A DNA stretch of 64,000 nt from Janthinobacterium sp. PAMC25594 (lineage in GTDB: Bacteria > Pseudomonadota > Gammaproteobacteria > Burkholderiales > Burkholderiaceae_D): NCBI RefSeq assembly GCF_019443505.1, contig NZ_CP080377.1, forward strand, positions 992,001 through 1,056,000. Direction: 5' to 3'. How positions within the stretch are numbered: the stretch's first letter is position 1; each line of letters opens with the position of its first letter. Positions 35,199 through 42,341 of this stretch are shown one piece after another. A model generated the notes under the pieces. That model was not told the origin of the DNA. It saw only the letters and a list, made by a program, of their open reading frames with translations, and ran no database searches. A program made the position numbers and the translations under genes.

Positions 35199-35453
35199 TC
35201 ATAGCACGTTTAGATCGGTCCACATCAGCTCTGCAATGGATGGCTCCTCGTCCAGCTCAGCACGCAAAACATCACGGATCATCGCTGCCGCACCATCAGT
35301 TGGCCCCAGGCTGCGCTCCAGCTGGTCCGCCTTGGATACGATTGCGCGCAGGCGCCTGATCTCACGCAGCACGGCGCGCATGTCCCGCGAATCGCTACGG
35401 AGCCGGATTTCTACCAGCTCGACTGTAGTTAGGGGCGTTTGAGAATTTCTCAT
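35199..35453 (-). CDS. Hypothetical phage protein, 84 aa, paralogue of the following gene
   Basis: Begins RNSQTPLTTVELVEIRLRSDS and has MRAVLREIRRLRAIVSKAD then QLERSLGPTDGAAAMIRDVL. The ATG overlaps the stop of the upstream gene (ATGA), which fixes the start; the open frame upstream of it is the out-of-phase part of that gene. It and the next gene are tandem paralogues, presumably from a local duplication. Small, helical and charged, with no membrane segment. Likely cytoplasmic and SOS-induced through the LexA box at 35834. Confidence 0.72.
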   Translation of the reverse strand: MRNSQTPLTTVELVEIRLRSDSRDMRAVLREIRRLRAIVSKADQLERSLGPTDGAAAMIRDVLRAELDEEPSIAELMWTDLNVL

Positions 35454-35815
35454 GACCGCATCGGTCGAACGTTCCTGGTATCGGTTTCCGGCTCTGGCAT
35501 GGCCAGATCCACCGCGCAAAGCCACGACTGCGCAAACTCGACCACATGGCCCTCTGCATTCGTTGTCCGCTCAAACCCTGCCAGCGTGAACTTGCCATCG
35601 TTCGCCCACACGATGTGCGGATCAAGCAGTTCCATATAAGGGCCTAGCCTGCCGGGCTGCGTAAGTCTCGCCACCTTCACAGGACGCCGCAGGCCCTGAT
35701 CGGTCACGTCCATGACAACCAAGCAGCCGGAGTACTTGACGGTGTATTGATCGGACAGCATGCGGCGCTCGACGGCCACGCCAGCCTTGCGCATCAAAAC
35801 CACTCTTACTTTCAT
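35450..35815 (-). CDS. Hypothetical protein, 121 aa, first gene of LexA-box operon
   Basis: I do not recognise the family. The protein reads as a compact mainly beta domain: KVRVVLMRKAG, RMLSDQYTVKYSGCLVVMDV, VKVARLTQPGRLGPY, MELLDPHIVWANDGKFTLAG and VVEFAQSWLCAVDLA. It has no signal or membrane segment. It heads a tightly packed three-gene operon (ATGA overlap with the next gene). An exact LexA box lies 19 bp upstream of its ATG, so it should be repressed by LexA and induced by DNA damage, which coincides with prophage induction. Confidence 0.75.
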   Translation of the reverse strand: MKVRVVLMRKAGVAVERRMLSDQYTVKYSGCLVVMDVTDQGLRRPVKVARLTQPGRLGPYMELLDPHIVWANDGKFTLAGFERTTNAEGHVVEFAQSWLCAVDLAMPEPETDTRNVRPMRS

Positions 35816-35833
35816 AGCAACAACACCAAATAA

Positions 35834-35849
35834 CTGTATATAAACACAG
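35834..35849. promoter_or_regulatory. LexA (SOS) box
   Basis: CTGTATATAAACACAG matches the proteobacterial consensus CTGT-N8-ACAG exactly, with an AT-rich core. It overlaps a TATACT -10 candidate on the minus strand, so LexA bound here would block the operon 34946-35815. Confidence 0.8.
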
Positions 35850-35890
35850 TATATTCGTGGGCATTGAAAACCAGAAGACGAAATTTGTAA

Positions 35891-36574
35891 CTAGAAGAGC
35901 CCGCCCTGCTCCGTCGGCGCGACCGGCGCAGGCGCTTTCGCACGGGTACGCGGCCGCATCGGGTCGGGCTGCGCGACGAGCAGCTCCGCCGGATATTGCC
36001 GATAAACGTCCTCCTCGGTCACCAGCGAGCCATCCAGCCAGCCTTGGTACTGGTCAGGATCTAGGATCATCACCATGCGCTTTTCATCGTCCGGCTTGTG
36101 GAACCGTTGCATCAGGGTGTGCCCTTCGGCGTTGATCGTCAGCATCGAGAACGATAACAACTGATCCGCCGGGCGATATTCCCATATGCCGGCAATGGCC
36201 AACGGCCCACCGTCGGCGCGCTCGATGCGCCAGCGCACGGGCTTGCCGGTTTCATAATTGGGTTCGAAGTAGTTGGCCGCTGGGATGATGCAGAACTGCT
36301 TGCGCTTCCAGGCGCTGCGGAAGGATGGCTTGGTGGCCACCGTCTCGGTGCGGGCGTTGTAGGTCTGGCGGGCCAGCTTGACGTCGGCCCAGTGAGGAAC
36401 CACGCCGAACATAGCCGGGGCGATTTCCAGCTCACCGGGCGCTTCGTGCGAGCCGCGCAGGATGGGCGCCATGTAGCCTGGCCATGCCTCAGGTGGCAGG
36501 TCGAGCAGGGGATATCCGGCTCGAAAGCTTTCTTCGATCTGCTCTTTACGGCTGGGCGTGTAGTCGGCGCACAT
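35891..36574 (-). CDS. SOS-response-associated peptidase (SRAP/HMCES/YedK family)
   Basis: SRAP proteins crosslink through Cys2 to abasic sites in single-stranded DNA and shield them. All key positions are visible: Met-Cys at the start (Cys2 exposed after Met removal), Asn73 in NARTET, Glu104 in NYFEP and His159 in FHKPDDEKRMV. 227 residues, normal length, with a disordered Pro/Ala tail. It lies upstream of the LexA-controlled operon on the same strand and near a Dam methylase, in the accessory end of the prophage. Phage-borne copies may protect replicating phage DNA; that is inference. Confidence 0.93.
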   Translation of the reverse strand: MCADYTPSRKEQIEESFRAGYPLLDLPPEAWPGYMAPILRGSHEAPGELEIAPAMFGVVPHWADVKLARQTYNARTETVATKPSFRSAWKRKQFCIIPAANYFEPNYETGKPVRWRIERADGGPLAIAGIWEYRPADQLLSFSMLTINAEGHTLMQRFHKPDDEKRMVMILDPDQYQGWLDGSLVTEEDVYRQYPAELLVAQPDPMRPRTRAKAPAPVAPTEQGGLF

Positions 36575-36683
36575 GCGGTTACTTTAATGCATTTCCCAGG
36601 CCTTCGCCAAATAGTCAGTCCTACCTCAATCAAAGGCGTATTACAAATTCCGCCAAATCTATAATTGACAATGCGCAGATCAC

Positions 36684-36712
36684 TTGACAAAAGTTGCCCT
36701 TCATGAAATAAT
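36684..36712 (+). promoter_or_regulatory. Strong predicted sigma-70 promoter
   Basis: TTGACA, 17-bp spacer, AATAAT; points to the 67-aa gene 43 bp downstream. Confidence 0.65.
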
Positions 36713-36721
36713 TCATGCATC

Positions 36722-36738
36722 AGATAAACTATTTATCT
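36722..36738. promoter_or_regulatory. Palindromic operator candidate
   Basis: AGATAAA-CTA-TTTATCT, perfect 7-bp arms, placed just downstream of the -10 element at about the transcript start. A repressor bound here would block the promoter. Confidence 0.5.
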
Positions 36739-36754
36739 AACCGAGTTGGCACCA

Positions 36755-36958
36755 ATGGCAGTGTCTAGTTGGTCGAAGTTTAGTAACGTATTGTCGGTTA
36801 TTTCAGGCCTGGTCACGGTTCTTTTGTGGATTTATCAACAGGTGCTAGGAGCAAATATGCCTCAATTTTTATTTGTATTATGGTGCGGAGCGGTCCTGCG
36901 GGTTTGTCTTAGCCAAAAATACTCAAAAGCTTCTTCCAAATTCACTGTTGCCCAATAG
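36755..36958 (+). CDS. Small membrane protein, 67 aa
   Basis: Unrecognised. It contains two hydrophobic stretches (about VLSVISGLVTVLLWIYQQVL and FLFVLWCGAVLRV) separated by a short turn, then a polar Lys/Ser tail, so it should be a two-helix inner-membrane protein. I take the ATG at 36755; the frame could also begin at TTG 36746. It has its own predicted strong promoter and a perfect palindrome, and is followed by a rho-independent terminator, so it is a self-contained transcription unit opposed to the late genes. Such single units near phage lysis ends are often lysogeny-expressed morons (for example exclusion proteins); this is inference. Confidence 0.55.
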   Translation: MAVSSWSKFSNVLSVISGLVTVLLWIYQQVLGANMPQFLFVLWCGAVLRVCLSQKYSKASSKFTVAQ

Positions 36959-37000
36959 TACCGCCGGGGGTTTAATTGCCCCAACCCGCACCAGTTTCTA

Positions 37001-37025
37001 AAATCCCCACACGCTGGGGATTTTT
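37001..37025 (+). terminator. Rho-independent terminator
   Basis: Stem AAATCCCC/GGGGATTT with a 7-9 nt loop followed by TTTT, 43 bp after the 67-aa gene; could also serve the opposite strand. Confidence 0.7.
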
Positions 37026-37162
37026 ATATCGTCACTGCTATCTACAGCCAGCAAGCAGCGCATTCAGCTCCTCCTAATATTTCCTCCCACGCTACCAATC
37101 GCGCGCCAGCACCAAGACGATCACGCCGTCCATGAGCGCTGGCACCCCGCCGATCAAACTAC

Positions 37163-37951
37163 TTAGAATAGCCCGGCCGGCTCTGCTGCCCTATCCCAGC
37201 TATAAATAATCAACTCCTTTCGCTCGACCGCCCTACCGCCGCCACCCACGCTATACTGGATACCAGTTGTATCCATCTGGAAGCGCCCGAACACACGCCG
37301 AATGTCGGGATGGTCGTTCAGGCTTAAGATCGCCTTACCCTTCAAGCGCCCCATTAGCTCCGCCATTTTTTCATACTGCGCGAACTCGAATTCGACGCCG
37401 TAGCCGGCAGTCTCCCAGTACGGCGGGTCCAGGTAAAAGAGCGTATGCGGCCGGTCATAGCGCTCCATGCACTTGTACCAGTCCAGGTTCTCGATGTATG
37501 CGTTCGACAGACGCAGATGCGCCGCTGACAGGTTTTCCTCGATGCGCAATAGGTTGATGGGCGGTGCCGTCGTAGCGGTACCCCAGGTCTGCCCGTCGAC
37601 CTTTCCGCCAAAGGCCTGCTGCTGCAGGTAGAAAAAACGGGCTGCGCGCTGCAGATCCGTGAGGGTATGCGGCGGCGTGTCCTGCAGCCACTTGAACACC
37701 TCGCGGCTCGATAACGCCCATTTAAACTGGCGCACGAATTCTTCCAGGTGATTCTTGACGACACGGTACAGATTGATCAGCTCGCCGTTGACGTCGTTCA
37801 GCACCTCGACGTCTGCAGGCGGCCGCATGAAATACAGTGCGGCCCCGCCGGCGAACACCTCGACGTAGCAGGTATGCGGCGGGAACTGCGGGATGATGCG
37901 GTCGGCCAGGCGTCGTTTGCCGCCGATCCAGGGGATGATGGGAAAAGCCAA
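37163..37951 (-). CDS. DNA adenine methylase, Dam/D12 class
   Basis: Transfers methyl from S-adenosylmethionine to the N6 of adenine in DNA. N-terminal PWIGGKRRL and FAGGAALYF form the cofactor site; the catalytic DPPY is present in LFYLDPPYWETAG near residue 173. 262 residues, typical for D12-class phage enzymes. The start is TTG at 37951 with a perfect AGGAGG 8 nt upstream. No partner restriction gene is seen, so it is an orphan that most likely protects phage DNA from restriction or affects regulation. Target sequence unknown. Confidence 0.93.
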   Translation of the reverse strand: MAFPIIPWIGGKRRLADRIIPQFPPHTCYVEVFAGGAALYFMRPPADVEVLNDVNGELINLYRVVKNHLEEFVRQFKWALSSREVFKWLQDTPPHTLTDLQRAARFFYLQQQAFGGKVDGQTWGTATTAPPINLLRIEENLSAAHLRLSNAYIENLDWYKCMERYDRPHTLFYLDPPYWETAGYGVEFEFAQYEKMAELMGRLKGKAILSLNDHPDIRRVFGRFQMDTTGIQYSVGGGGRAVERKELIIYSWDRAAEPAGLF

Positions 37952-38208
37952 AATGTGAACCTCCTAATGTTAGAGTCGAATTACCTTCCCGAGGTAGCAC
38001 GAGCCTACTTGGTTCATTGGCCTGGCCAGCGTGCCGAGGCTGATTGCCGCTGTTGATGCAGCGACAATCAGCGCTCTGCTTTTTCCTATTCCTTTACCAA
38101 AGCGCTTGACACATCCACGCATGCACATACCATGTGAAACTGATGGGATAGAATCATTGGGGTTCCTCATAGGTGCATGCTGTATTCACAATTTATATGG
38201 GAGGGTGT

Positions 38209-38496
38209 ATGGAGACGACACAGCGACACCAGCTAGAAGGATATGAATATCAGTTGGGTGCGTACATAACGGATGAAGGGAAATTCCGGGGCATGATTAT
38301 GATTACCGCACATGCTGGCAACGCCATCCTGCCTAACGTTAAGATACCGACCCCAACCACCTTTAAATCAGATCGCGCTGCACGAATTGAAGCATCAGCC
38401 TTGGCATATCAGCTGATACACACGGGGGCTATCAGCGTTCTTGTCCCGCGTGATGAAGATCAAATCTGCCCTCCTGCACCGGAGCCAAGCCATTAG
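38209..38496 (+). CDS. Hypothetical phage protein, 95 aa
   Basis: Unrecognised. The start at ATG 38209 (ETTQRHQLEGYEYQL) has GGGAGGG 6 nt upstream; the frame is open 12 codons further but without a better site. The fold looks alpha/beta: YQLGAYITDEGKFRGMIMIT, then AARIEASALAYQLIHTGAISVL. No signal or membrane segment. It is one of few plus-strand genes in the prophage, and its 3' end overlaps that of the Rz gene by 65 bp in convergent orientation. Confidence 0.6.
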   Translation: METTQRHQLEGYEYQLGAYITDEGKFRGMIMITAHAGNAILPNVKIPTPTTFKSDRAARIEASALAYQLIHTGAISVLVPRDEDQICPPAPEPSH

Positions 38497-39001
38497 CTCT
38501 TACAAACGCCTGGCATGCGCGTCCCGTCGCGGCTACCTCTTCCGTCTGCAGGATCAAGGCTTGAATATCTCGCGCCACTGCGTCAGGAAGTAGCCCGCCG
38601 GCGGAATCGGCTGCAGCGCCTCCTTCGGCGCCACTGGCACCGGCCGGGGCGGCAGGTCCAGCACTTGCACAGAAGGCGGGCTTGCGCATGCGCTCAGCAG
38701 CAGCAAGACGAGCCCGGACATCGTTGATTTCGTCATCGTAGACTTCCTTTACGGCCGCCGCTTTGGCGGCCTGTTGTCGGGCTTGCGCCAAGTTCTCGGC
38801 GGCGCGCTGCGCCACCGCCTTCGTTTCCGCTGCCGCGCGGGTCTTCTTGTCGGCATCCCACAGCGCCTGCACTTCCGCCCGGCCCTGGGCGTTGCCGAGG
38901 AGGCGCTGGTACAGCATGCCGGCGCTGGCCAGCACGTACAGCAGCACGGTGGCGTACAGCCAGCTCGGCACCTTACCGGCGAGCTTGGACAGCGCGATCA
39001 C
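38432..39001 (-). CDS. i-spanin (Rz-like)
   Basis: Inner-membrane half of the spanin complex that fuses inner and outer membranes at the end of lysis. An N-terminal membrane helix (PSWLYATVLLYVLASAGML) is followed by a long Ala/Glu/Arg/Gln-rich coiled coil (about 45-115), then a Gly/Ala-rich stretch and a C-terminal helix. The start is a GTG whose GTGA overlaps the endolysin stop; the longer open frame upstream is the out-of-phase endolysin gene. 189 residues. The o-spanin gene is nested inside it in another frame, the classic Rz/Rz1 arrangement. Confidence 0.85.
   Translation of the reverse strand: MIALSKLAGKVPSWLYATVLLYVLASAGMLYQRLLGNAQGRAEVQALWDADKKTRAAAETKAVAQRAAENLAQARQQAAKAAAVKEVYDDEINDVRARLAAAERMRKPAFCASAGPAAPAGASGAEGGAAADSAGGLLPDAVARDIQALILQTEEVAATGRACQAFVRANGLAPVQEGRFDLHHAGQER
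38554..38736 (-). CDS. o-spanin lipoprotein (Rz1-like), nested in Rz
   Basis: 60-residue outer-membrane lipoprotein: short signal TKSTMSGLVLLLLSAC with lipobox LSAC at about 13-16, then a Pro-rich mature part (SPPSVQVLDLPPRPVPVAP, QPIPPAG), exactly the composition of Rz1 proteins. It lies wholly within the Rz coding region in a different frame. Partner of the Rz-like protein. It is shorter than many but complete. Confidence 0.87.
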   Translation of the reverse strand: MTKSTMSGLVLLLLSACASPPSVQVLDLPPRPVPVAPKEALQPIPPAGYFLTQWREIFKP

Positions 39002-39462
39002 GGCCGCACCTGCAAAATGCCAGCGCGCGTGCCGTGGCGGTCGATGGTGATGATGCGGTTGATCGGCTTGGCCACCATCTTCGTGCTGACGTGTACCCAG
39101 GTCAGTTCGTTGATGATCTGCCCGATGCCGAACTCGTCCAATTTCGGGAGCAGGGCCTGGCATACCTGGTACGGCGTCATGCCCCGCGCCTTGAAGTCAG
39201 CCGCCATGCCGCGCACGTGATCGCTGCCATCGCTGCTGCCCACGCCACGATTGACTGGAATCGAGCGAAAGCCGCTAATGTCCGACAAGGGCGTGTCGAT
39301 GCCAGCGCAAGCCGTCAGGTAATTACGGATGCGCTGCAGCAGCTCGGCCGTACGCCGCAGCTCGAGCAGCACGGCAGCCGATGGCGTGTTATCGACGCCG
39401 TGCCGCGCGGCCCAGTCGGAGGCGACCAGTTCGGCCAGCGAGAAATTTTTACTCAGTTGCAT
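38998..39462 (-). CDS. Endolysin, M15-family peptidase
   Basis: Peptidoglycan hydrolase that cleaves cross-linking peptides (D-Ala-D-Ala or L-Ala-D-Glu type carboxypeptidase/endopeptidase fold). 154 residues, no signal peptide. Zn-ligand pattern visible: SGFRS, then SDHVRGMAADF (His and Asp seven residues apart), and WVHVST near 130. The ATG at 39462 begins QLSKNFSLAELVAS, the usual beginning of phage M15 enzymes; the open frame before it overlaps the preceding gene and is not coding. It relies on the upstream holin-type genes for release. Confidence 0.9.
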   Translation of the reverse strand: MQLSKNFSLAELVASDWAARHGVDNTPSAAVLLELRRTAELLQRIRNYLTACAGIDTPLSDISGFRSIPVNRGVGSSDGSDHVRGMAADFKARGMTPYQVCQALLPKLDEFGIGQIINELTWVHVSTKMVAKPINRIITIDRHGTRAGILQVRP

Positions 39463-39713
39463 GACGATCCCTTCCAGAACGATGAGCGCCGGTCGACGCA
39501 GACTAGCGCAGCGATGCCACAATGGAGCAGCACTTCGGGCCAGGCCGGTGTCACGCCGAACAGCAGCACGGCGGCGGCGCCGGCCGTGAGCGCTATCCAC
39601 GTGATGCGAATAGAACTGCTCGTGCCAGGCCGCATGTGGTTGAGCTCGACGAACAGCCCTCGCGCCAGCACGATGGTCGCCGCCGCCATGTCGATCGCAT
39701 ACAAAATGTTCAT
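39453..39713 (-). CDS. Small membrane protein, probable holin/antiholin
   Basis: 86 residues with two to three hydrophobic segments (ILYAIDMAAATIVLARGLFV, IRITWIALTAGAAAVLLFGV, VLLHCGIAALV) and a short basic tail, which is how small holins look. The ATG at 39713 is 7 nt after AGGAG and overlaps the previous gene's stop (ATGA). The 3' end overlaps the endolysin start by 10 bp, giving one lysis cassette. Whether this or the preceding gene forms the lethal hole cannot be told. Confidence 0.7.
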   Translation of the reverse strand: MNILYAIDMAAATIVLARGLFVELNHMRPGTSSSIRITWIALTAGAAAVLLFGVTPAWPEVLLHCGIAALVCVDRRSSFWKGSSCN

Positions 39714-40075
39714 GGCACGTCTCCTTTCTTGCGCAGCCAAGCAAATGCCGCCGGGATGATGACTTGGGCGCACAGGCCCAGGCCGGCTGCGGCGGCGATG
39801 CGGATACCCGATTCGCCGGCGCTCGACAGGAATGGGAAATAATTGGCTGCTGTGACGCTGGCCACCGGCGCGAACCAGCCGGCGATCAGCGAGGAGCCGA
39901 TCACGCTGCCGGCGATCTGCGGGCCGCGCATGGGGGGCAGGTAGGACAGCGAAACTAGGCCGCCAGCCAGGCCGGCCAGCAGCGCGTCATACTGCACGCC
40001 AAGGATGGACCCGGTCAGGGTGATGGTGCCGGCGGCGATTGCAATGCCGACGGTGCTGCTTGCAGGTTCAGCCAT
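39710..40075 (-). CDS. Putative phage holin
   Basis: 121-residue membrane protein: N-terminal AEPASSTVGIAIAAGTITLTG, then hydrophobic segments around ALLAGLAGGLVSLSYL, IAGSVIGSSLIAGWFAPVASV and IRIAAAAGLGLCAQVIIPAAFAWL, ending RKKGDVP (basic cytoplasmic tail). Length, helix count and position directly upstream of the endolysin suit a holin. First gene of the lysis cassette, separated from the tail genes by a terminator, so it probably has its own promoter in 40076-40200. Confidence 0.75.
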   Translation of the reverse strand: MAEPASSTVGIAIAAGTITLTGSILGVQYDALLAGLAGGLVSLSYLPPMRGPQIAGSVIGSSLIAGWFAPVASVTAANYFPFLSSAGESGIRIAAAAGLGLCAQVIIPAAFAWLRKKGDVP

Positions 40076-40147
40076 ATTGGCCTTTCGGGTTGGGTATGTG
40101 GGTGGATTGCTCTAGAGCAGCGGCTAGGGCTGACATTACGAGCATGG

Positions 40148-40177
40148 CTGTCTCATTTCTAGGGAAAGGTGAGACAG
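40148..40177. promoter_or_regulatory. Inverted repeat upstream of lysis cassette
   Basis: Perfect 8-bp arms CTGTCTCA and TGAGACAG separated by 14 bp, between the tail-gene terminator and the first holin gene. Candidate operator or leader hairpin. Confidence 0.45.
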
Positions 40178-40199
40178 TATTTTTCTGATGGTGGAAATG

Positions 40200-40222
40200 A
40201 AAAAACCCGCCGAAGCGGGTTT
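40200..40222 (-). terminator. Rho-independent terminator between tail and lysis genes
   Basis: Stem AAACCCGC/GCGGGTTT with a CGAA/TTCG tetraloop and a T run on the minus strand, 24 bp after the last tail-fibre gene. Confidence 0.85.
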
Positions 40223-40245
40223 GATAGGTACTACAGGAAATTAGG

Positions 40246-40458
40246 TCACTTTGCCGAAGCCGTGGCTATTTTCTGCCAGGCGCTGGCGCCCAAGTATTCA
40301 GCATAGTCAGCACCTGTAGGGGGATCGCATGAACTCACCGATCTCCCATAGTTGGTGGACGATGGAAGGGTCTCACCTGGCCCGCTGTAGGGGCCGCTAC
40401 TGATCCAGCGTCCGGTGTTCGATGTCCCGATCAACTTTGCCTCAGTCCACTTGTCCAT
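40246..40458 (-). CDS. Small tail-fibre-associated protein, 70 aa
   Basis: Starts DKWTEAKLIGTSNTGRWIS, Gly/Ser-rich, and ends with DYAEYLGASAWQKIATASAK. Its ATG overlaps the stop of the big fibre gene (TAATG) behind AAAGGTGG. The DYAEY motif also occurs in that upstream fibre (NDYAEYIFKS), where it begins the G2-type autocatalytic/chaperone domain, so this ORF may be a cut-down second copy of such a domain or a fibre chaperone. Last gene before a terminator. Confidence 0.6.
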   Translation of the reverse strand: MDKWTEAKLIGTSNTGRWISSGPYSGPGETLPSSTNYGRSVSSCDPPTGADYAEYLGASAWQKIATASAK

Positions 40459-42341
40459 TACACCACCTTTACCATCACATAGGCCCGGCCATCCGGTTCA
40501 ATCGAGATCACGCGGCCGACCGCGCGAAAGTACTGCTTCATGCTGAGGTCATCCTCGTGCACAGGGATGCCCTTGATGCCGGCACCGTCCTGCATCGGCA
40601 CGATGTAGTCGCCCGGCTGGGCGCCTTGCACGTTGACCGGCACGCGGCCGGCGATGGCGATGCGGTCGACCTTCTGGCGCTCGACTTCCAGTGCCGCGTC
40701 GAAGGTGTCCATGGCCTCGGCGTCTTGCTGCACGGCGATGTTGTGGGCGGCCAGCGCGGCGGTGTAGGCGGCCTGCTTTTCGGCCCATTCTTCATCGGTG
40801 TCGCCGGGCTCGGTTACCACGTCCTCGAATTCCAGTGGGTTGGTGCCTGCCACGGGTTGCTGCGTGATCACATCGGCGCGGCGCAGGGGCTGGTTTGGCG
40901 CTGGCCCTGCCTGGGGCGCTGGGCGCTGCCCTACGTCGTTGGCCCATATGTCACCACCAACAAACGATGGTGCGGTCGATTTGATCGAGAACATAACGGC
41001 ATCGGCCCACTTGTCAGTGATCTGGTTATCTGCGGTGATGCCAATGATCTGGCCAGCAGCTACGATGCCGCACATTAAGCTTTTGAAAATATACTCAGCA
41101 TAATCGTTACCCCCTGTATTAACTGTCCCCGGCACATTAATACTGCGGCCAGTAACAGAATTCTTGCCCACGTACAGTACCGACAGAGTTGGCCCCCAAC
41201 CAGCTGCTCCATCAGCCGCTAAAACGCCTACACTCGGATTTGGCGCGTTATCTACGCCAATATTAAGAATCACTGCCCCCTGCCCTGTACCGTAGGAGAT
41301 ATGGTGACACGCAGCGGGATCTGAGCTTCCTGCCTTAAGAAATGGCATATACACATACCCGTTGCCAGTAATGGAAAACAGTGTTGGGGTGAAGTTCCCC
41401 GAACCCACATCACGAGCCTTAAGCGCCAGTTTGTATCCCAGTGCGAATGGACTGGCGTTTTCACCAACTGAAACATATGCACTAAAGAAGCCTGCGTAAG
41501 AAACGCCCGAATTACCAGATACGCCAATACGAAGGGCTTCCGCTTCTTGTTTAGCCGCCATTAAGTTCGCTTTTGGGCAGCCAAGAAAGTACGACGATGA
41601 GGCCGCAACCCCATCTTGTGCCCGAACTTCCACGATGCTGTCAAAGCTCGTACCTTGTGGCAGAGTAGGCAATGCAGTGGCCATTCCGTAAGAACGGGGT
41701 GCTCTGTACAAGGCGGTGCCTGGGGCTACTGCACTGTCCCATACCGCAGTACCTGTTGCCGTGCTAACAGCTACAGGTGCTTCATACGTGGCGGCCAACA
41801 TACCCATCAGGCTGAATGACGCTTGGGCAAAACTACCCGCAGCTAAGAACAGGTAGATAGATACTTGTCCATTTGCTTCCAGATAGGCTTGAAAACGCAC
41901 ACTGGCAGGCACATACCGACTTACTGACCAGTCAACAAAAATCCCATCCGCAGCAGTTGCTACACGACTACCCATGACAATAGTCATTGCCGTCAATTCT
42001 GACCCTCCCCAACCACCAATCAGCGCGTCAATACGCAGTGACGAGTAAGTACTAGAAACTGTAGGTTCCAAAGTTGCGATTTTATACAGTCGCTGTGCTT
42101 GACCTTGTTGCAGAAAGTTGAAACCAAATTTGTTTGCCGCCCCCATACCTGCTGAGATTGGAAGTTGGCTTTTGATCGGAAGGGAGCCATCAAGCCAGTA
42201 TGGATTAATAAAGCCATTTGGCCCGCCAAGCGGAGACCGCCCGACCGCTGGCGCATACGACGCCACAACGGCGCCGCGCCCGGCCAGCTCATTCAGGCGC
42301 CGGATCATGTCCTTCTGGCCATAGTAAAAAAAGTCGCCCAT
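40458..42341 (-). CDS. Tail fibre protein with G2-type C-terminal domain
   Basis: 627-residue distal tail protein. The N-terminal part (FYYGQKDMIRRLNELAGRG) is the kind that attaches fibres to the tail tip. The large middle section is Gly/Ser/Thr-rich beta structure. The C-terminal third contains NDYAEYIFKS, CGIVAAGQIIGITADNQIT and KWADAVMFSIKST, resembling the peptidase_G2-type self-processing/chaperone domains of phage fibres, then an Ala/Glu helix region and VPVHEDDLSMKQYF-like end. The start overlaps the upstream stop (TAATG). Host-recognition role inferred. The middle is AT-richer than neighbouring genes, as often seen in exchanged fibre modules. Confidence 0.8.
   Translation of the reverse strand: MGDFFYYGQKDMIRRLNELAGRGAVVASYAPAVGRSPLGGPNGFINPYWLDGSLPIKSQLPISAGMGAANKFGFNFLQQGQAQRLYKIATLEPTVSSTYSSLRIDALIGGWGGSELTAMTIVMGSRVATAADGIFVDWSVSRYVPASVRFQAYLEANGQVSIYLFLAAGSFAQASFSLMGMLAATYEAPVAVSTATGTAVWDSAVAPGTALYRAPRSYGMATALPTLPQGTSFDSIVEVRAQDGVAASSSYFLGCPKANLMAAKQEAEALRIGVSGNSGVSYAGFFSAYVSVGENASPFALGYKLALKARDVGSGNFTPTLFSITGNGYVYMPFLKAGSSDPAACHHISYGTGQGAVILNIGVDNAPNPSVGVLAADGAAGWGPTLSVLYVGKNSVTGRSINVPGTVNTGGNDYAEYIFKSLMCGIVAAGQIIGITADNQITDKWADAVMFSIKSTAPSFVGGDIWANDVGQRPAPQAGPAPNQPLRRADVITQQPVAGTNPLEFEDVVTEPGDTDEEWAEKQAAYTAALAAHNIAVQQDAEAMDTFDAALEVERQKVDRIAIAGRVPVNVQGAQPGDYIVPMQDGAGIKGIPVHEDDLSMKQYFRAVGRVISIEPDGRAYVMVKVV

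Noticed and set aside
40081..40165. Short leader-peptide ORF before the holin gene
   Set aside because: About 25 codons with no ribosome-binding site; nothing distinguishes it from chance.
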